In this document: piece by piece, positions 25,327-33,382 of the stretch
Position numbering within the stretch: the stretch's first letter is position 1
Layout: every line of letters begins with the position of its first letter
Assembly (NCBI GenBank): GCA_963643465.1
Contig: CAVIJT010000012.1
Span: forward strand, 1 to 64,000
Length of the DNA stretch: 64,000 bases
Source: CAG-411 sp963643465
GTDB taxonomy: Bacteria; Bacillota; Clostridia; Lachnospirales; Lachnospiraceae
Reading direction: 5' to 3'
Notes under the pieces: generated by a model
The model's input: only the letters and a program-made list of their open reading frames with translations
Told to the model about the DNA's origin: nothing
The model's database searches: none
Made by a program: the position numbers and the translations under genes

Positions 25327-25435
25327 AAGTGCTTTTAAGAAACCCTTGGTAAGATAGAAAATGTCAAGAGGAAGTCAGACAACAACATAAAGTTGAAAAA
25401 CAATTAACTATTTAAAAAGGGAAAAGGTGATAAGT

Positions 25436-25966
25436 ATGGAACAATTTGAAAAAGTAGAAAAATTAAGAGAAAGAGCAAACGTATCTTATGAGGAAGCAAG
25501 AGAAGCATTGGAGCAGGCAAATTGGGATTTGTTAGATGCTATGGTATATTTAGAGAAGATGGGAAAGGTAGAAGAACCAAAGGCAAGCAGTTATTCTACC
25601 AGTTATGAGCAACAGTCACAGTATGTTTCTGTGAAAGATACCGTACATGAGCAACAGCAGCACTCTTGTGAAGGGTTTGGAAAAAAAATGGGACGTCTGT
25701 TTAAGAAATTCTGGAAATGGAGCAATGAAAACGAATTTCGTGTAAGACGCTATGGACAGGACATTATTAAAGTGCCATTTTGGGTATTTTTAATTTTCTT
25801 CCTATTTCTTGGATGGAACATTGCGTTACCAGTTATGATTGTGGCATTGTTCTTTGGGATACACTATTCTATTGAAGGAAAGAGTGATATGCGAACAGTC
25901 AACGATATGATGGATAAGGCAAGTCGTTTTGCAGAGAAAGTAAAGGATGACTATAAAAATTTATAA
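25436..25966 (+). CDS. DUF4342 protein with UBA-like N-terminal domain
   Basis: About 176 aa. Residues 1-45 are a UBA/TS-N-like three-helix domain (RERANVSYEEAREALEQAN and WDLLDAMVYLEKMGK). After a Ser/Gln-rich linker comes the DUF4342 region (RVRRYGQDIIKVPFWVFLIF) with a hydrophobic hairpin that probably inserts into the membrane. Genes of this type often accompany envelope two-component systems, as here. AAAGGTG precedes the ATG at 25436. Function unknown. Confidence 0.75.
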   Translation: MEQFEKVEKLRERANVSYEEAREALEQANWDLLDAMVYLEKMGKVEEPKASSYSTSYEQQSQYVSVKDTVHEQQQHSCEGFGKKMGRLFKKFWKWSNENEFRVRRYGQDIIKVPFWVFLIFFLFLGWNIALPVMIVALFFGIHYSIEGKSDMRTVNDMMDKASRFAEKVKDDYKNL

Positions 25967-25990
25967 TAAATAAAAAGGAGAAAGGTGTCT

Positions 25991-26701
25991 ATGGGAGCAA
26001 ATATTTTAGTAGTGGAAGATGACGAGGGATTGTCTCGTTTTATTGAATTGGAACTGATACATGATGGATATACGGTGACAAAGGCCGATAATGGTAGAGA
26101 TGCACTTAGTATTGCCATGTCTGGAGAGTTTGATTTGATTTTGCTGGATATTATGCTCCCTGGGTTAAATGGATTGGAAGTCATGCGGAGATTGCAGCAG
26201 GCAAAGCCAACACCAGTGATTTTACTTACTGCCAGAGATGCGGTAATGGACAAAGTGGCAGGATTGGATGCCGGAGCAGTGGATTATATAACAAAGCCAT
26301 TTGCGATTGAAGAATTACTGGCAAGAATACGTGTGGCATTGAAAATACATGGAAAAGCAAGAGAAATTATAGCAGTGGAAGAAACCCAGGATGGAGAATT
26401 ATCCTGGGGTCCTCTCACGTTGTCTGAAAAAAAGCATCAGGTATGTTATGGAAAAGAGGAAATTTCTCTGACGAACCGGGAATTTTTAATGTTGCAGACA
26501 TTGCTTTCCAATAAAGATATTGTGTTATCAAGAGATACTTTGCTTGAAAGGGTTTGCGGCTACAATTATGTTGGCGAAACCAATGTGGTAGATGTGTATG
26601 TTCGGTATCTGCGCTCAAAGATTGATGAAGTATATGGAGTGAAAATGATAGAAACCGTGCGTGGTGTAGGTTATGTCATAAAAGATTGGCAGGAGAGCTA
26701 A
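25991..26701 (+). CDS. OmpR-family response regulator
   Basis: About 236 aa. Receiver domain: VVEDDEG acidic pocket, phospho-acceptor Asp in DLILLDIMLPG, Thr in LLTARD and Lys in ITKPF. Then a winged-helix DNA-binding domain ending RSKIDEVYG-KMIETVRGVGY. An in-frame GTG at 25985 is an alternative start. It sits between the DUF4342 gene and its cognate kinase. The promoter of this operon has a 10-bp-spaced direct repeat that may be its own site. Confidence 0.9.
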   Translation: MGANILVVEDDEGLSRFIELELIHDGYTVTKADNGRDALSIAMSGEFDLILLDIMLPGLNGLEVMRRLQQAKPTPVILLTARDAVMDKVAGLDAGAVDYITKPFAIEELLARIRVALKIHGKAREIIAVEETQDGELSWGPLTLSEKKHQVCYGKEEISLTNREFLMLQTLLSNKDIVLSRDTLLERVCGYNYVGETNVVDVYVRYLRSKIDEVYGVKMIETVRGVGYVIKDWQES

Positions 26702-26714
26702 GAAAGGGGATGCT

Positions 26715-27962
26715 ATGGAAGAAAAAAAGAGAACTTCGCAGACGAAACCAATGACTTCCATTGTCCGAAAACTTCATTGGAAAATGATTTTTACAAAGGC
26801 AGGAGCAATGCTAAAAATGGATGTATTCCTTTGTATTCTTTTGTTTTTTGGATGTATTCTACAAAAAGAATGGCAGGAATTTGGGGATATTAATTTGGAA
26901 TATAAAAGGAGGATTGTGGACTTTCAAAATTTAAAATCCTGTTGTTATGTAGTGTGGGATGTTACAGGGGAAAAACTGTTGACAATGGAATTATATTCTT
27001 TTTTTCGTGTAATAGGATGGATGCTTGTAATTTTACTAGGTGTGCAATTGCTTGATATTATAAGTAGTTACGGAAAGGAAGAACAAAAGATTCGCCGCAC
27101 TCTGGCGCCTATTAACGAACTTGCCATGAAAGCGGAGGAATTGAGTAAGCTGGCGTTTACCGAGGAAAAATATCAGAGAATCGAAGATGCAATTTCTCAT
27201 TTGGAGCCTCAGGAATCAGATGTATTATCTTTTGGCGATTCGGATTTAAAGGGAATTGAGACTGCCATGAATAACCTGTTGTTACGAATGCGAGAAACCT
27301 ATAAGCAACAGGCACGTTTTGTAAATGATGCCTCTCATGAACTTCGAACCCCTATTGCGGTAATTGAAGGATATGTAAACATGATTGCCAGATGGGGAAG
27401 AGAAGATGAAAAGGTGTTAGATGAGTCTATTGCGGCACTGCAAAGGGAATCTAGTCATATGAAAAAATTAGTGGAACAACTTCTATTTTTGGCAAGAGGA
27501 GATAGTGGTAAGACGCAGCTGGAAATTTCACAAATTTCCATTCGGGATTGTATGCAGGAAATTTATGAAGAATCCCTACTTATTGACGAGGAGCATGTGT
27601 ATCGGTATCATCCAGAGGAGGACATTTTCGTAAATGCAGATCCTCAAATGCTAAAACAAGCAGTGCGTATTTTAGTGGATAACGCTGCAAAATATACAGA
27701 AAAAAACGATGAAATCTTACTGTCTATCGGAAGAAATCAGGAAGGACGTCCATATTTGCAGGTACAGGACACTGGTATGGGAATGGCATCTGCAGATGTG
27801 GAGCATATGTTTGAGCGTTTCTATCGTTCGGATGATGTGAGAAAGATGAAGGGAACAGGACTTGGTCTTTCTATTGCAAAATGGATTGTAGATAAGCATG
27901 GAGGGCATTTTGAAATTCTTTCTCGAACAGAGTTAGGTACAAGAATCCGAATTGTATTGTAA
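26715..27962 (+). CDS. sensor histidine kinase
   Basis: A 415-aa membrane kinase. Two N-terminal membrane segments (about 36-53 and 93-112) enclose a short external loop of ~40 residues, so it probably senses the membrane or a partner rather than a soluble ligand. The H box is DASHELRTPIAVIEGY, the N box VDNAAKYTEKND, then VQDTGMGMA, MFERFYRSDD and GTGLGLSIAK for ATP binding. It is the partner of the regulator 13 bp upstream. Confidence 0.9.
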   Translation: MEEKKRTSQTKPMTSIVRKLHWKMIFTKAGAMLKMDVFLCILLFFGCILQKEWQEFGDINLEYKRRIVDFQNLKSCCYVVWDVTGEKLLTMELYSFFRVIGWMLVILLGVQLLDIISSYGKEEQKIRRTLAPINELAMKAEELSKLAFTEEKYQRIEDAISHLEPQESDVLSFGDSDLKGIETAMNNLLLRMRETYKQQARFVNDASHELRTPIAVIEGYVNMIARWGREDEKVLDESIAALQRESSHMKKLVEQLLFLARGDSGKTQLEISQISIRDCMQEIYEESLLIDEEHVYRYHPEEDIFVNADPQMLKQAVRILVDNAAKYTEKNDEILLSIGRNQEGRPYLQVQDTGMGMASADVEHMFERFYRSDDVRKMKGTGLGLSIAKWIVDKHGGHFEILSRTELGTRIRIVL

Positions 27963-28097
27963 AAAAATAAGGGCAACTCTTTTCATAAACTTTTCCATGT
28001 GATACAATTTAAGGTAGAGTACAAATATGGGTGGAGATGCCCTAAGTTGTTATGATAGAACGAAACAAGATTGCATGGATAAAGGGTGATGGCAGTT

Positions 28098-29198
28098 ATG
28101 AAAAAAGTATATTTAGTAGATAGTGAAAATGTAGGAGATCTTTGGGTCACTCATATATTATCGTTGGCAGAAACCGAAGATGAGATTCTTGTATTTTACA
28201 CCCAGAAGTCTCCTCATATGGGATATGATACTATACGCAAATTATTGGCAGATGGCAGAGAGGTAGACTTTGTAAAGTGCGTAGAAGGAAAGAATGCTTT
28301 GGATTTTCAGCTTGTCACAGAACTAGGATATCGTTTGGGAAGTGACAAAGAGGAATGTGAGTATATTATGGTTACCAACGATACTGGTTTTGATGCGGTA
28401 GTACAATATTGGAAGAATGCAGGCAAACAGGTAAAACGTTACAATGCAAAATATTGTCAGAGTCAGTATAATAAGAAAATGGTAGAGGAAGAACGGGAAA
28501 AACTTGCAAAGCAGCTTCGGGGTAATTTAGCAAATGTGGAAGTGGTAGAGCAGGAATTGCAGCCAGAGGAAGCAGAAGCAAAGACAACGAATAAAGAACC
28601 GGATTTTGACATAGTTTTAAAAGAATACGCAGAAGAAAAAGAGACAAAAGAAACGAAACAGTCAGAAACTATGGAACAGTCAAAAGAAGCGAAAGTGACG
28701 GAAGAATCCAAAGAAAAGGCGGAAACGAAACAGACCAAAAATCCAAAAGAAACAAAGAAAACAAGAGCTACAAAGGAAAAGAAAAGCCCGTCTAAGGTAG
28801 AACCGGTGCAGGACGAAGAATTACTAAAGGAACTTGTAAATTGTCTTGGTATTAACAACAGTGGAGAGATTCACAACGCATTGACTATGTTTCTTGGGGA
28901 TGAGGGAAAGACGGTTTATCAGAAGAACAAAAGCAATTTGAAAGAATTTGTGGAGAAAAAGCAGTTGAAAATACAAGATAAGTTTAACGTGTATTGCCAG
29001 CTTGTATTTGACCGCAGTGAACAAAAAGAGGCATATCCAAAGAATTTTTCTAGTTTTGTGTATGGTGCAAAAGACAAGAGAAAAAATTTGAACTCGTTCC
29101 GTTCAGCGTTACAAAAAGAATACGGAAAAGAGAAAGGTATGCAGTATTACGCATTGATTAAACCACATGTGAAAATATTGAATAAGATTCAAAAATAG
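28098..29198 (+). CDS. PIN-like domain protein with charged linker
   Basis: About 366 aa. Residues 1 to ~135 form a PIN/NYN-like nuclease fold: VDSENVGD at the start, a central ALDFQLVTELGYRLG and VTNDTGFDAVVQYW supply the usual acidic residues, so metal-dependent RNase activity is possible. A ~70-residue Lys/Glu/Thr linker (repeats of the KETK, KEAK and KETKK type) leads to a helical C-terminal domain with several Lys/Asn-rich stretches (AYPKNFSSFVYGAKD). Two earlier in-frame codons exist; the ATG at 28098 has the best ribosome-site spacing. Substrate unknown. Confidence 0.65.
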   Translation: MKKVYLVDSENVGDLWVTHILSLAETEDEILVFYTQKSPHMGYDTIRKLLADGREVDFVKCVEGKNALDFQLVTELGYRLGSDKEECEYIMVTNDTGFDAVVQYWKNAGKQVKRYNAKYCQSQYNKKMVEEEREKLAKQLRGNLANVEVVEQELQPEEAEAKTTNKEPDFDIVLKEYAEEKETKETKQSETMEQSKEAKVTEESKEKAETKQTKNPKETKKTRATKEKKSPSKVEPVQDEELLKELVNCLGINNSGEIHNALTMFLGDEGKTVYQKNKSNLKEFVEKKQLKIQDKFNVYCQLVFDRSEQKEAYPKNFSSFVYGAKDKRKNLNSFRSALQKEYGKEKGMQYYALIKPHVKILNKIQK

Positions 29199-29221
29199 AA
29201 TGAAAAAGAAGGGTTTCAATT

Positions 29222-29710
29222 ATGGAAATTACGATTCATAAGTTTACAACGAATGATATTGAAGATGCCATGGAAATCTGGAATAAAGTGGTGGAGGATG
29301 GAGTGGCATTTCCACAGAAAAGTACATTAGAAGCATTGGAAGGATTGGAATTTTTTCAAAAACAGTCCTATACGGGGATTGCAGTAAATGAGCAAGGAAA
29401 AACAGTAGGGCTTTATATTTTACATCCAAACAATGTGGGAAGGTGTGGGCATATCTGTAATGCCAGTTATGCCGTTCATGAGGATATGCGTGGTCAGCAT
29501 ATTGGAGAGATTCTTGTGAAAGATTGTATGAAAAAGGCAAAGGAATTGGGCTTTCAAATCTTGCAACTTGATGCAGTTGTTGCTACCAATACCCCTGCCC
29601 TTGGTTTATATAAGAAACTTGGTTTCACCAAATTGGGAGTAATCTCCAAGGGATTTCTCATGAAAGATGGAACCTATGAGGATATTATTCCTCATTACAT
29701 TGCCCTGTAA
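29222..29710 (+). CDS. GNAT family N-acetyltransferase
   Basis: A 162-aa acyl-CoA transferase. YAVHEDMRGQHIGEILVKDCM is motif A (R-G-x-x-I-G), and ALGLYKKLGFTKLGVISKGF the motif B/C end. The substrate is not apparent. Its last 26 bp overlap the end of the convergent sulfotransferase-like gene. Confidence 0.82.
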   Translation: MEITIHKFTTNDIEDAMEIWNKVVEDGVAFPQKSTLEALEGLEFFQKQSYTGIAVNEQGKTVGLYILHPNNVGRCGHICNASYAVHEDMRGQHIGEILVKDCMKKAKELGFQILQLDAVVATNTPALGLYKKLGFTKLGVISKGFLMKDGTYEDIIPHYIAL

Positions 29711-30770
29711 TATATTCACTGATATCTAAAAGGCGCTCTGGAGTAAGTCCGGGGTAGCCTTTTTTTGTTTTGGAAAAAGTGAGAGGTGGAAGCAAATCTT
29801 CCTCATCGCTGTAGTCTTCGTTTACCTGTTCATTGGCAACTTCCAAAGAATTGCAAAGAGACTGGTGTGAAGCCGGAGTAAAAAGGGTGTAAGTTTCTCT
29901 TTGTGGATTTGCGTTGCTATAAGCAGAGAGAAGGGCTTGTACTTTGGCAGAAAAAGCCATTTCGCCTTTCATGTATTTTTGCTTAAAGGTAACAATATCT
30001 AAAGAAATGCTGCGATTTTCCATAGAAGGAGCAGGTGGTTTCATTTCTTGTATTTGCTTATTCGTAAGACCAAGAAAGGTTTCTGCAAAAGATACATAAG
30101 GTGAAATTTGTTCAAAATAAGGACAAATATATAAATTTTCCCAGCCATATTCTGCCTCTAATAAATCCAGTGGCATGCGATAATCCAAAGTTACCGGAGA
30201 GAGGGAAATAAACTCATCAAAGTCCGGAAGAGAAAGGTCTGGCTCGTACCAAGGAGCTTTTATATATTGATTATACTGGGATTCTAGATAATCGTCCTGT
30301 CTGCGAAGATACACAATGCAGGAAATGGTATGCTTCCCTTCGGATAGAAGTTTGTGCAATGATTTATGAAAATGGAATAAGACTTCTTCTTCCTCTAAAT
30401 CTGTTCCTATGCTTTTTCTAAGTCCTTGTAATGTGCGAAATGCCTCGCAAAAGAGAGCTTCGTGGGAAAGAATTAAAGTGTGGCACTGACTCTCTTTGGC
30501 ATGAGCAAGCATTGTGGAAAATAGCTCTTTGGAACTGTTTTTTAGCGTGGAAAAGACCGGATGTGAAGAAAAATCCTGAAATACGCCCATTTGTTTTAAC
30601 ACATCTCCGAGTAAACTATAAGTAAAAGAGGCGTGAGAACAAAGAGGAGCAGCGTCACAATCTCCGTAGTAAATGCCCTGATTTTGCAAGGTTTCTCTGT
30701 TTTCGTAAAGAAAACTTTGTATACTTGTACTTCCTGTTTTGTAATTTCCCATATGTATTAAAATGTTCAT
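29685..30770 (-). CDS. sulfotransferase-like protein
   Basis: A 361-aa protein opening MNILIHMGNYKTGSTSIQSF, the 5'-phosphosulfate-binding P-loop (K-T-G-S/T-T-S-I/L-Q) of PAPS-dependent sulfotransferases. TLILSHEALF and CIVYLRRQDDYLESQYNQYI match the later 3'-phosphate-binding Arg/Ser region. It would move sulfate from PAPS to a carbohydrate or other acceptor; such genes are patchy in gut Firmicutes. AAGAGAG precedes the ATG on the minus strand. It diverges from asnB and overlaps the GNAT gene at its 3' end. Confidence 0.75.
   Translation of the reverse strand: MNILIHMGNYKTGSTSIQSFLYENRETLQNQGIYYGDCDAAPLCSHASFTYSLLGDVLKQMGVFQDFSSHPVFSTLKNSSKELFSTMLAHAKESQCHTLILSHEALFCEAFRTLQGLRKSIGTDLEEEEVLFHFHKSLHKLLSEGKHTISCIVYLRRQDDYLESQYNQYIKAPWYEPDLSLPDFDEFISLSPVTLDYRMPLDLLEAEYGWENLYICPYFEQISPYVSFAETFLGLTNKQIQEMKPPAPSMENRSISLDIVTFKQKYMKGEMAFSAKVQALLSAYSNANPQRETYTLFTPASHQSLCNSLEVANEQVNEDYSDEEDLLPPLTFSKTKKGYPGLTPERLLDISEYITGQCNEE
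29731..29768 (+). terminator. terminator of the GNAT gene inside a convergent gene
   Basis: AAAGGC pairs with GCCTTT, enclosing an inner CTGGA/TCCGG stem with a GTAAG loop, then TTTTTTTG. The whole element lies within the 3' coding part of the minus-strand sulfotransferase-like gene. Confidence 0.6.
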
Positions 30771-30945
30771 GATAATCTCTCTTTCGTATATATAGTTATT
30801 TTTTTCCAGTTATCAATAGTATATCATATTAAAATTTAATACGCGACAATCAAGATAGAAATAGGTTCAAATCTTTCCAAGGAAAAGCCGATATGAAAAA
30901 CGATATTATTTGCAGAAAAAATAAAAGGATTGGTGAGACGAAAAC

Positions 30946-32847
30946 ATGTGTGGAATTTGTGGATATTCAGGAAAAGGACAGGAAAAAGTGTTGAAAAGGA
31001 TGGCAGATGCCATTGGACATCGGGGACCGGATGAGGAAGGTATGTATATTAGTGATGAGATGAATCTTTGCACAAAAAGACTTAGTATTGTAGATGTGCA
31101 GTGTGGAAAACAGCCTATGAGTGATGGAAGTGGCAAGGTTCATTTGGTGTGGAACGGAGAAGTGTATAATCACAGAGAGCTTCGCCGGCAATTAGAACAA
31201 AAAGGGCATCGATTTGTAAGTGACCACTCAGATACTGAAGTTTTGCTTCATGGATATTTGGAATATGGGGATTCTTTTGTAGAGAAATTGAATGGCATGT
31301 TTGCCATTGCTATTTGGGATCAAAGGGAAAATCGTTTATTGCTTTATCGGGATCGTATGGGAGTAAAACCTTTATATTATTGTGTACTTTCTTCGGGAAA
31401 TTTGGTGTTTGCTTCGGAAATAAAAAGTATTTTAAAGCATCCACAGTATGAGAAAAAAATAGATGACAAAGCACTGTACCAATATTTTTCCTATAAGCAT
31501 ATTAATGGGCCGGACACCGCATTTGTGGGAATAAAAGCCTTGTTACCGGGAGAAGTCTTATGCTATCAAAATGGAAATCTGAAGAAGGAAATTTGGTGGA
31601 GTCTGCAAGAGGTGTATGGCCGAGGAAATCAAGAGGGGATACAGGCAGGAACAGAGAAAGCAAAGTTAGATGGAATTGTAGAACATTTGCGGGAATTGCT
31701 GGAAGATGCGGTGCGTATTCGTTTGCAGGCAGATGTGGAGGTGGGAAGTTTTCTAAGTGGTGGACTAGATTCTTCTCTTTTAAGTGTAATTGCAGCAAAA
31801 CATACGGACCAGCTATCTTGTTTCACTCTTGGACATAAGGTGGCACAGGAACGTACCTATGACAAGCAGGCAGATGTAGAATATGCAAAGAAACTGGCAA
31901 ATGAGCATGGAATGAAACATACTGTACATATCATGAGTCCACAGGATTTAGTGGAGCGGCTGGAGAATATTGTTGGAAGTTTTGACCAGCCTTTTTCTGG
32001 GGCAATGTCTACTTATATGATGGCAGAGGTAGCAGGAAAGCAGGTAAAAACAGCACTGTCTGGAGATGGAGCAGATGAATTGTTTGGAAGTTATGCTTCT
32101 CATATGGTGTCTTTTCCTATGGAGTATATAAAGAAATGTAAAGAAACAGGAGCAAAAATCGAGATTGAAAAATTGAAACCGTTGGAAGAGGAACTTCCGT
32201 ATTTGCAGGCTCTCTATGAATTTTCAAAGGGAGATGAAACAAAAATTTCCGAGAGAATGTTGGTACTTACCGATGAGGAAAAACAGTTGTTTTTGGGAGA
32301 ACGCTTTTTGCCTTACGCATTAGAGCAAGAGACCTTTCAGCAGGTATGCAGTTATCGAAGTAGACTAAAAAGTAAAGATGCACTCAATCGCAATCTGGAG
32401 TATGACAGCATGACGTTACTTCCTAATCAAGTGCTGACTTACAGTGATACTTTGTCTATGGCACACTCTTTGGAACTTCGCACTCCGTTTTTAGATTATC
32501 GTTTGGTAGAATTTATGGCAGGAATTCCGGGACAATTGAAAATGTTTGGAGGCGAGACGAAATATTTGCTGAAAGCTGCCGCAAAACCGTACTTACCAAA
32601 AGAATTGATTGAGCGAAAAAAAGAAGGTTTTGTCATGCCAGTAAATGACTGGCTTCCAATAGAGTTAAAAGAGTATGTGATGGATACCTTGTCTTTGGAT
32701 GCCTTAAAACGGTATGGATATTTGCCGCCAGAAAACGTGTATTTTATTTTGAAGAAATATTATGAAAACCCAGAGGCAAATGCCGGGCTTTCTGACATGA
32801 TTTGGAATTTTGTTTGCTTTCAGAAATGGTGTGAGGCATATGTGTGA
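30946..32847 (+). CDS. asnB: asparagine synthase (glutamine-hydrolysing)
   Basis: A 633-aa enzyme making asparagine from aspartate, ATP and glutamine. It begins MCGICGYSG, so Cys2 is the exposed nucleophile of the class II amidotransferase domain after Met removal; GHRGPDEEG and WNGEVYNHRELR follow. The synthetase domain has the PPi loop FLSGGLDSSLLS and the ALSGDGADELFGSY region. Length is usual. It diverges from the sulfotransferase-like gene. No T-box fits in the 175-bp gap. Confidence 0.92.
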   Translation: MCGICGYSGKGQEKVLKRMADAIGHRGPDEEGMYISDEMNLCTKRLSIVDVQCGKQPMSDGSGKVHLVWNGEVYNHRELRRQLEQKGHRFVSDHSDTEVLLHGYLEYGDSFVEKLNGMFAIAIWDQRENRLLLYRDRMGVKPLYYCVLSSGNLVFASEIKSILKHPQYEKKIDDKALYQYFSYKHINGPDTAFVGIKALLPGEVLCYQNGNLKKEIWWSLQEVYGRGNQEGIQAGTEKAKLDGIVEHLRELLEDAVRIRLQADVEVGSFLSGGLDSSLLSVIAAKHTDQLSCFTLGHKVAQERTYDKQADVEYAKKLANEHGMKHTVHIMSPQDLVERLENIVGSFDQPFSGAMSTYMMAEVAGKQVKTALSGDGADELFGSYASHMVSFPMEYIKKCKETGAKIEIEKLKPLEEELPYLQALYEFSKGDETKISERMLVLTDEEKQLFLGERFLPYALEQETFQQVCSYRSRLKSKDALNRNLEYDSMTLLPNQVLTYSDTLSMAHSLELRTPFLDYRLVEFMAGIPGQLKMFGGETKYLLKAAAKPYLPKELIERKKEGFVMPVNDWLPIELKEYVMDTLSLDALKRYGYLPPENVYFILKKYYENPEANAGLSDMIWNFVCFQKWCEAYV

Positions 32848-32874
32848 TTGCGTTTATAAGTAGGGGGAATGAGG

Positions 32875-33282
32875 ATGAAGAAGCGAATCATAGGATATCG
32901 AGAAAGAATAGATGTATTGCTAGAGGAAAAACCGGAAGGAACTTGCTGGAAGGATGTGTTGGAGGAACATTTAGTGCAGATTTCTTTTTTTCAGCACGAA
33001 CGGCTGGTTCATCTGATTGTCACTGTTACATTTGCGATTCTGGCAATGCTCAGCCTTTTTCTGTTATTCGTAACGGGAGAACTTGCTGTAATTGCACTGT
33101 TGGTAATGCTGCTTGTACTTTTAGTGCCGTATGTTATGCACTACTATTTACTGGAAAATGAAACACAGAACATGTATCATCAGTATGATAAGTTGCTTGC
33201 TTTAACTGCGCAGAATAAGAATGGAGAAAACGAATCATTGGAGATCGTACGAATAGAACAGGAGGAAAGGGACATTCTTTAG
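32875..33282 (+). CDS. small two-helix membrane protein
   Basis: About 135 aa: a charged N-terminal ~50 residues (KKRIIGYRERIDVLLEEKPEG), two adjacent membrane segments (LIVTVTFAILAMLSLFLLF and LAVIALLVMLLVLLVPYVM), then a hydrophilic tail. ATG at 32875 has AGGGGGA at better spacing than the ATG at 32869. It follows asnB by 27 bp and may be co-transcribed. I do not recognise the family. Confidence 0.6.
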   Translation: MKKRIIGYRERIDVLLEEKPEGTCWKDVLEEHLVQISFFQHERLVHLIVTVTFAILAMLSLFLLFVTGELAVIALLVMLLVLLVPYVMHYYLLENETQNMYHQYDKLLALTAQNKNGENESLEIVRIEQEERDIL

Positions 33283-33298
33283 GAGGATGTTCTTTTTT
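33269..33298 (+). terminator. weak terminator overlapping a stop codon
   Basis: GGACAT (33270-33275) pairs with ATGTTC (33287-33292) with one G-U pair, followed by TTTTTT. The stop codon of the small membrane protein gene is in the loop. Confidence 0.5.
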
Positions 33299-33326
33299 AG
33301 TGGATATTTTTTATCAATAAAGAAAC

Positions 33327-33355
33327 TTGTAATATACCCGTAGGGGGTATATGAT
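33327..33355 (+). promoter_or_regulatory. copA promoter with CsoR-type operator in the spacer
   Basis: TTGTAA (33327-33332), a 17-nt spacer and TATGAT (33350-33355). The spacer is TATACCCGTAGGGGGTATA-like (33333-33351), the GC-centred inverted repeat bound by copper-sensing CsoR. Cu(I) should release the repressor and switch on the copper ATPase. No csoR gene is in the window. Confidence 0.8.
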
Positions 33356-33382
33356 GATAAAAAAAGAAGGAGGTTCATAGGC

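Noticed and set aside
30771..30945. T-box leader for asnB
   Set aside because: The gap is only 175 bp, shared with a divergent gene, and shows no T-box sequence or terminator.
31502..31838. Several alternative frames inside asnB
   Set aside because: All overlap the well-supported asparagine synthase domains and have no ribosome sites.
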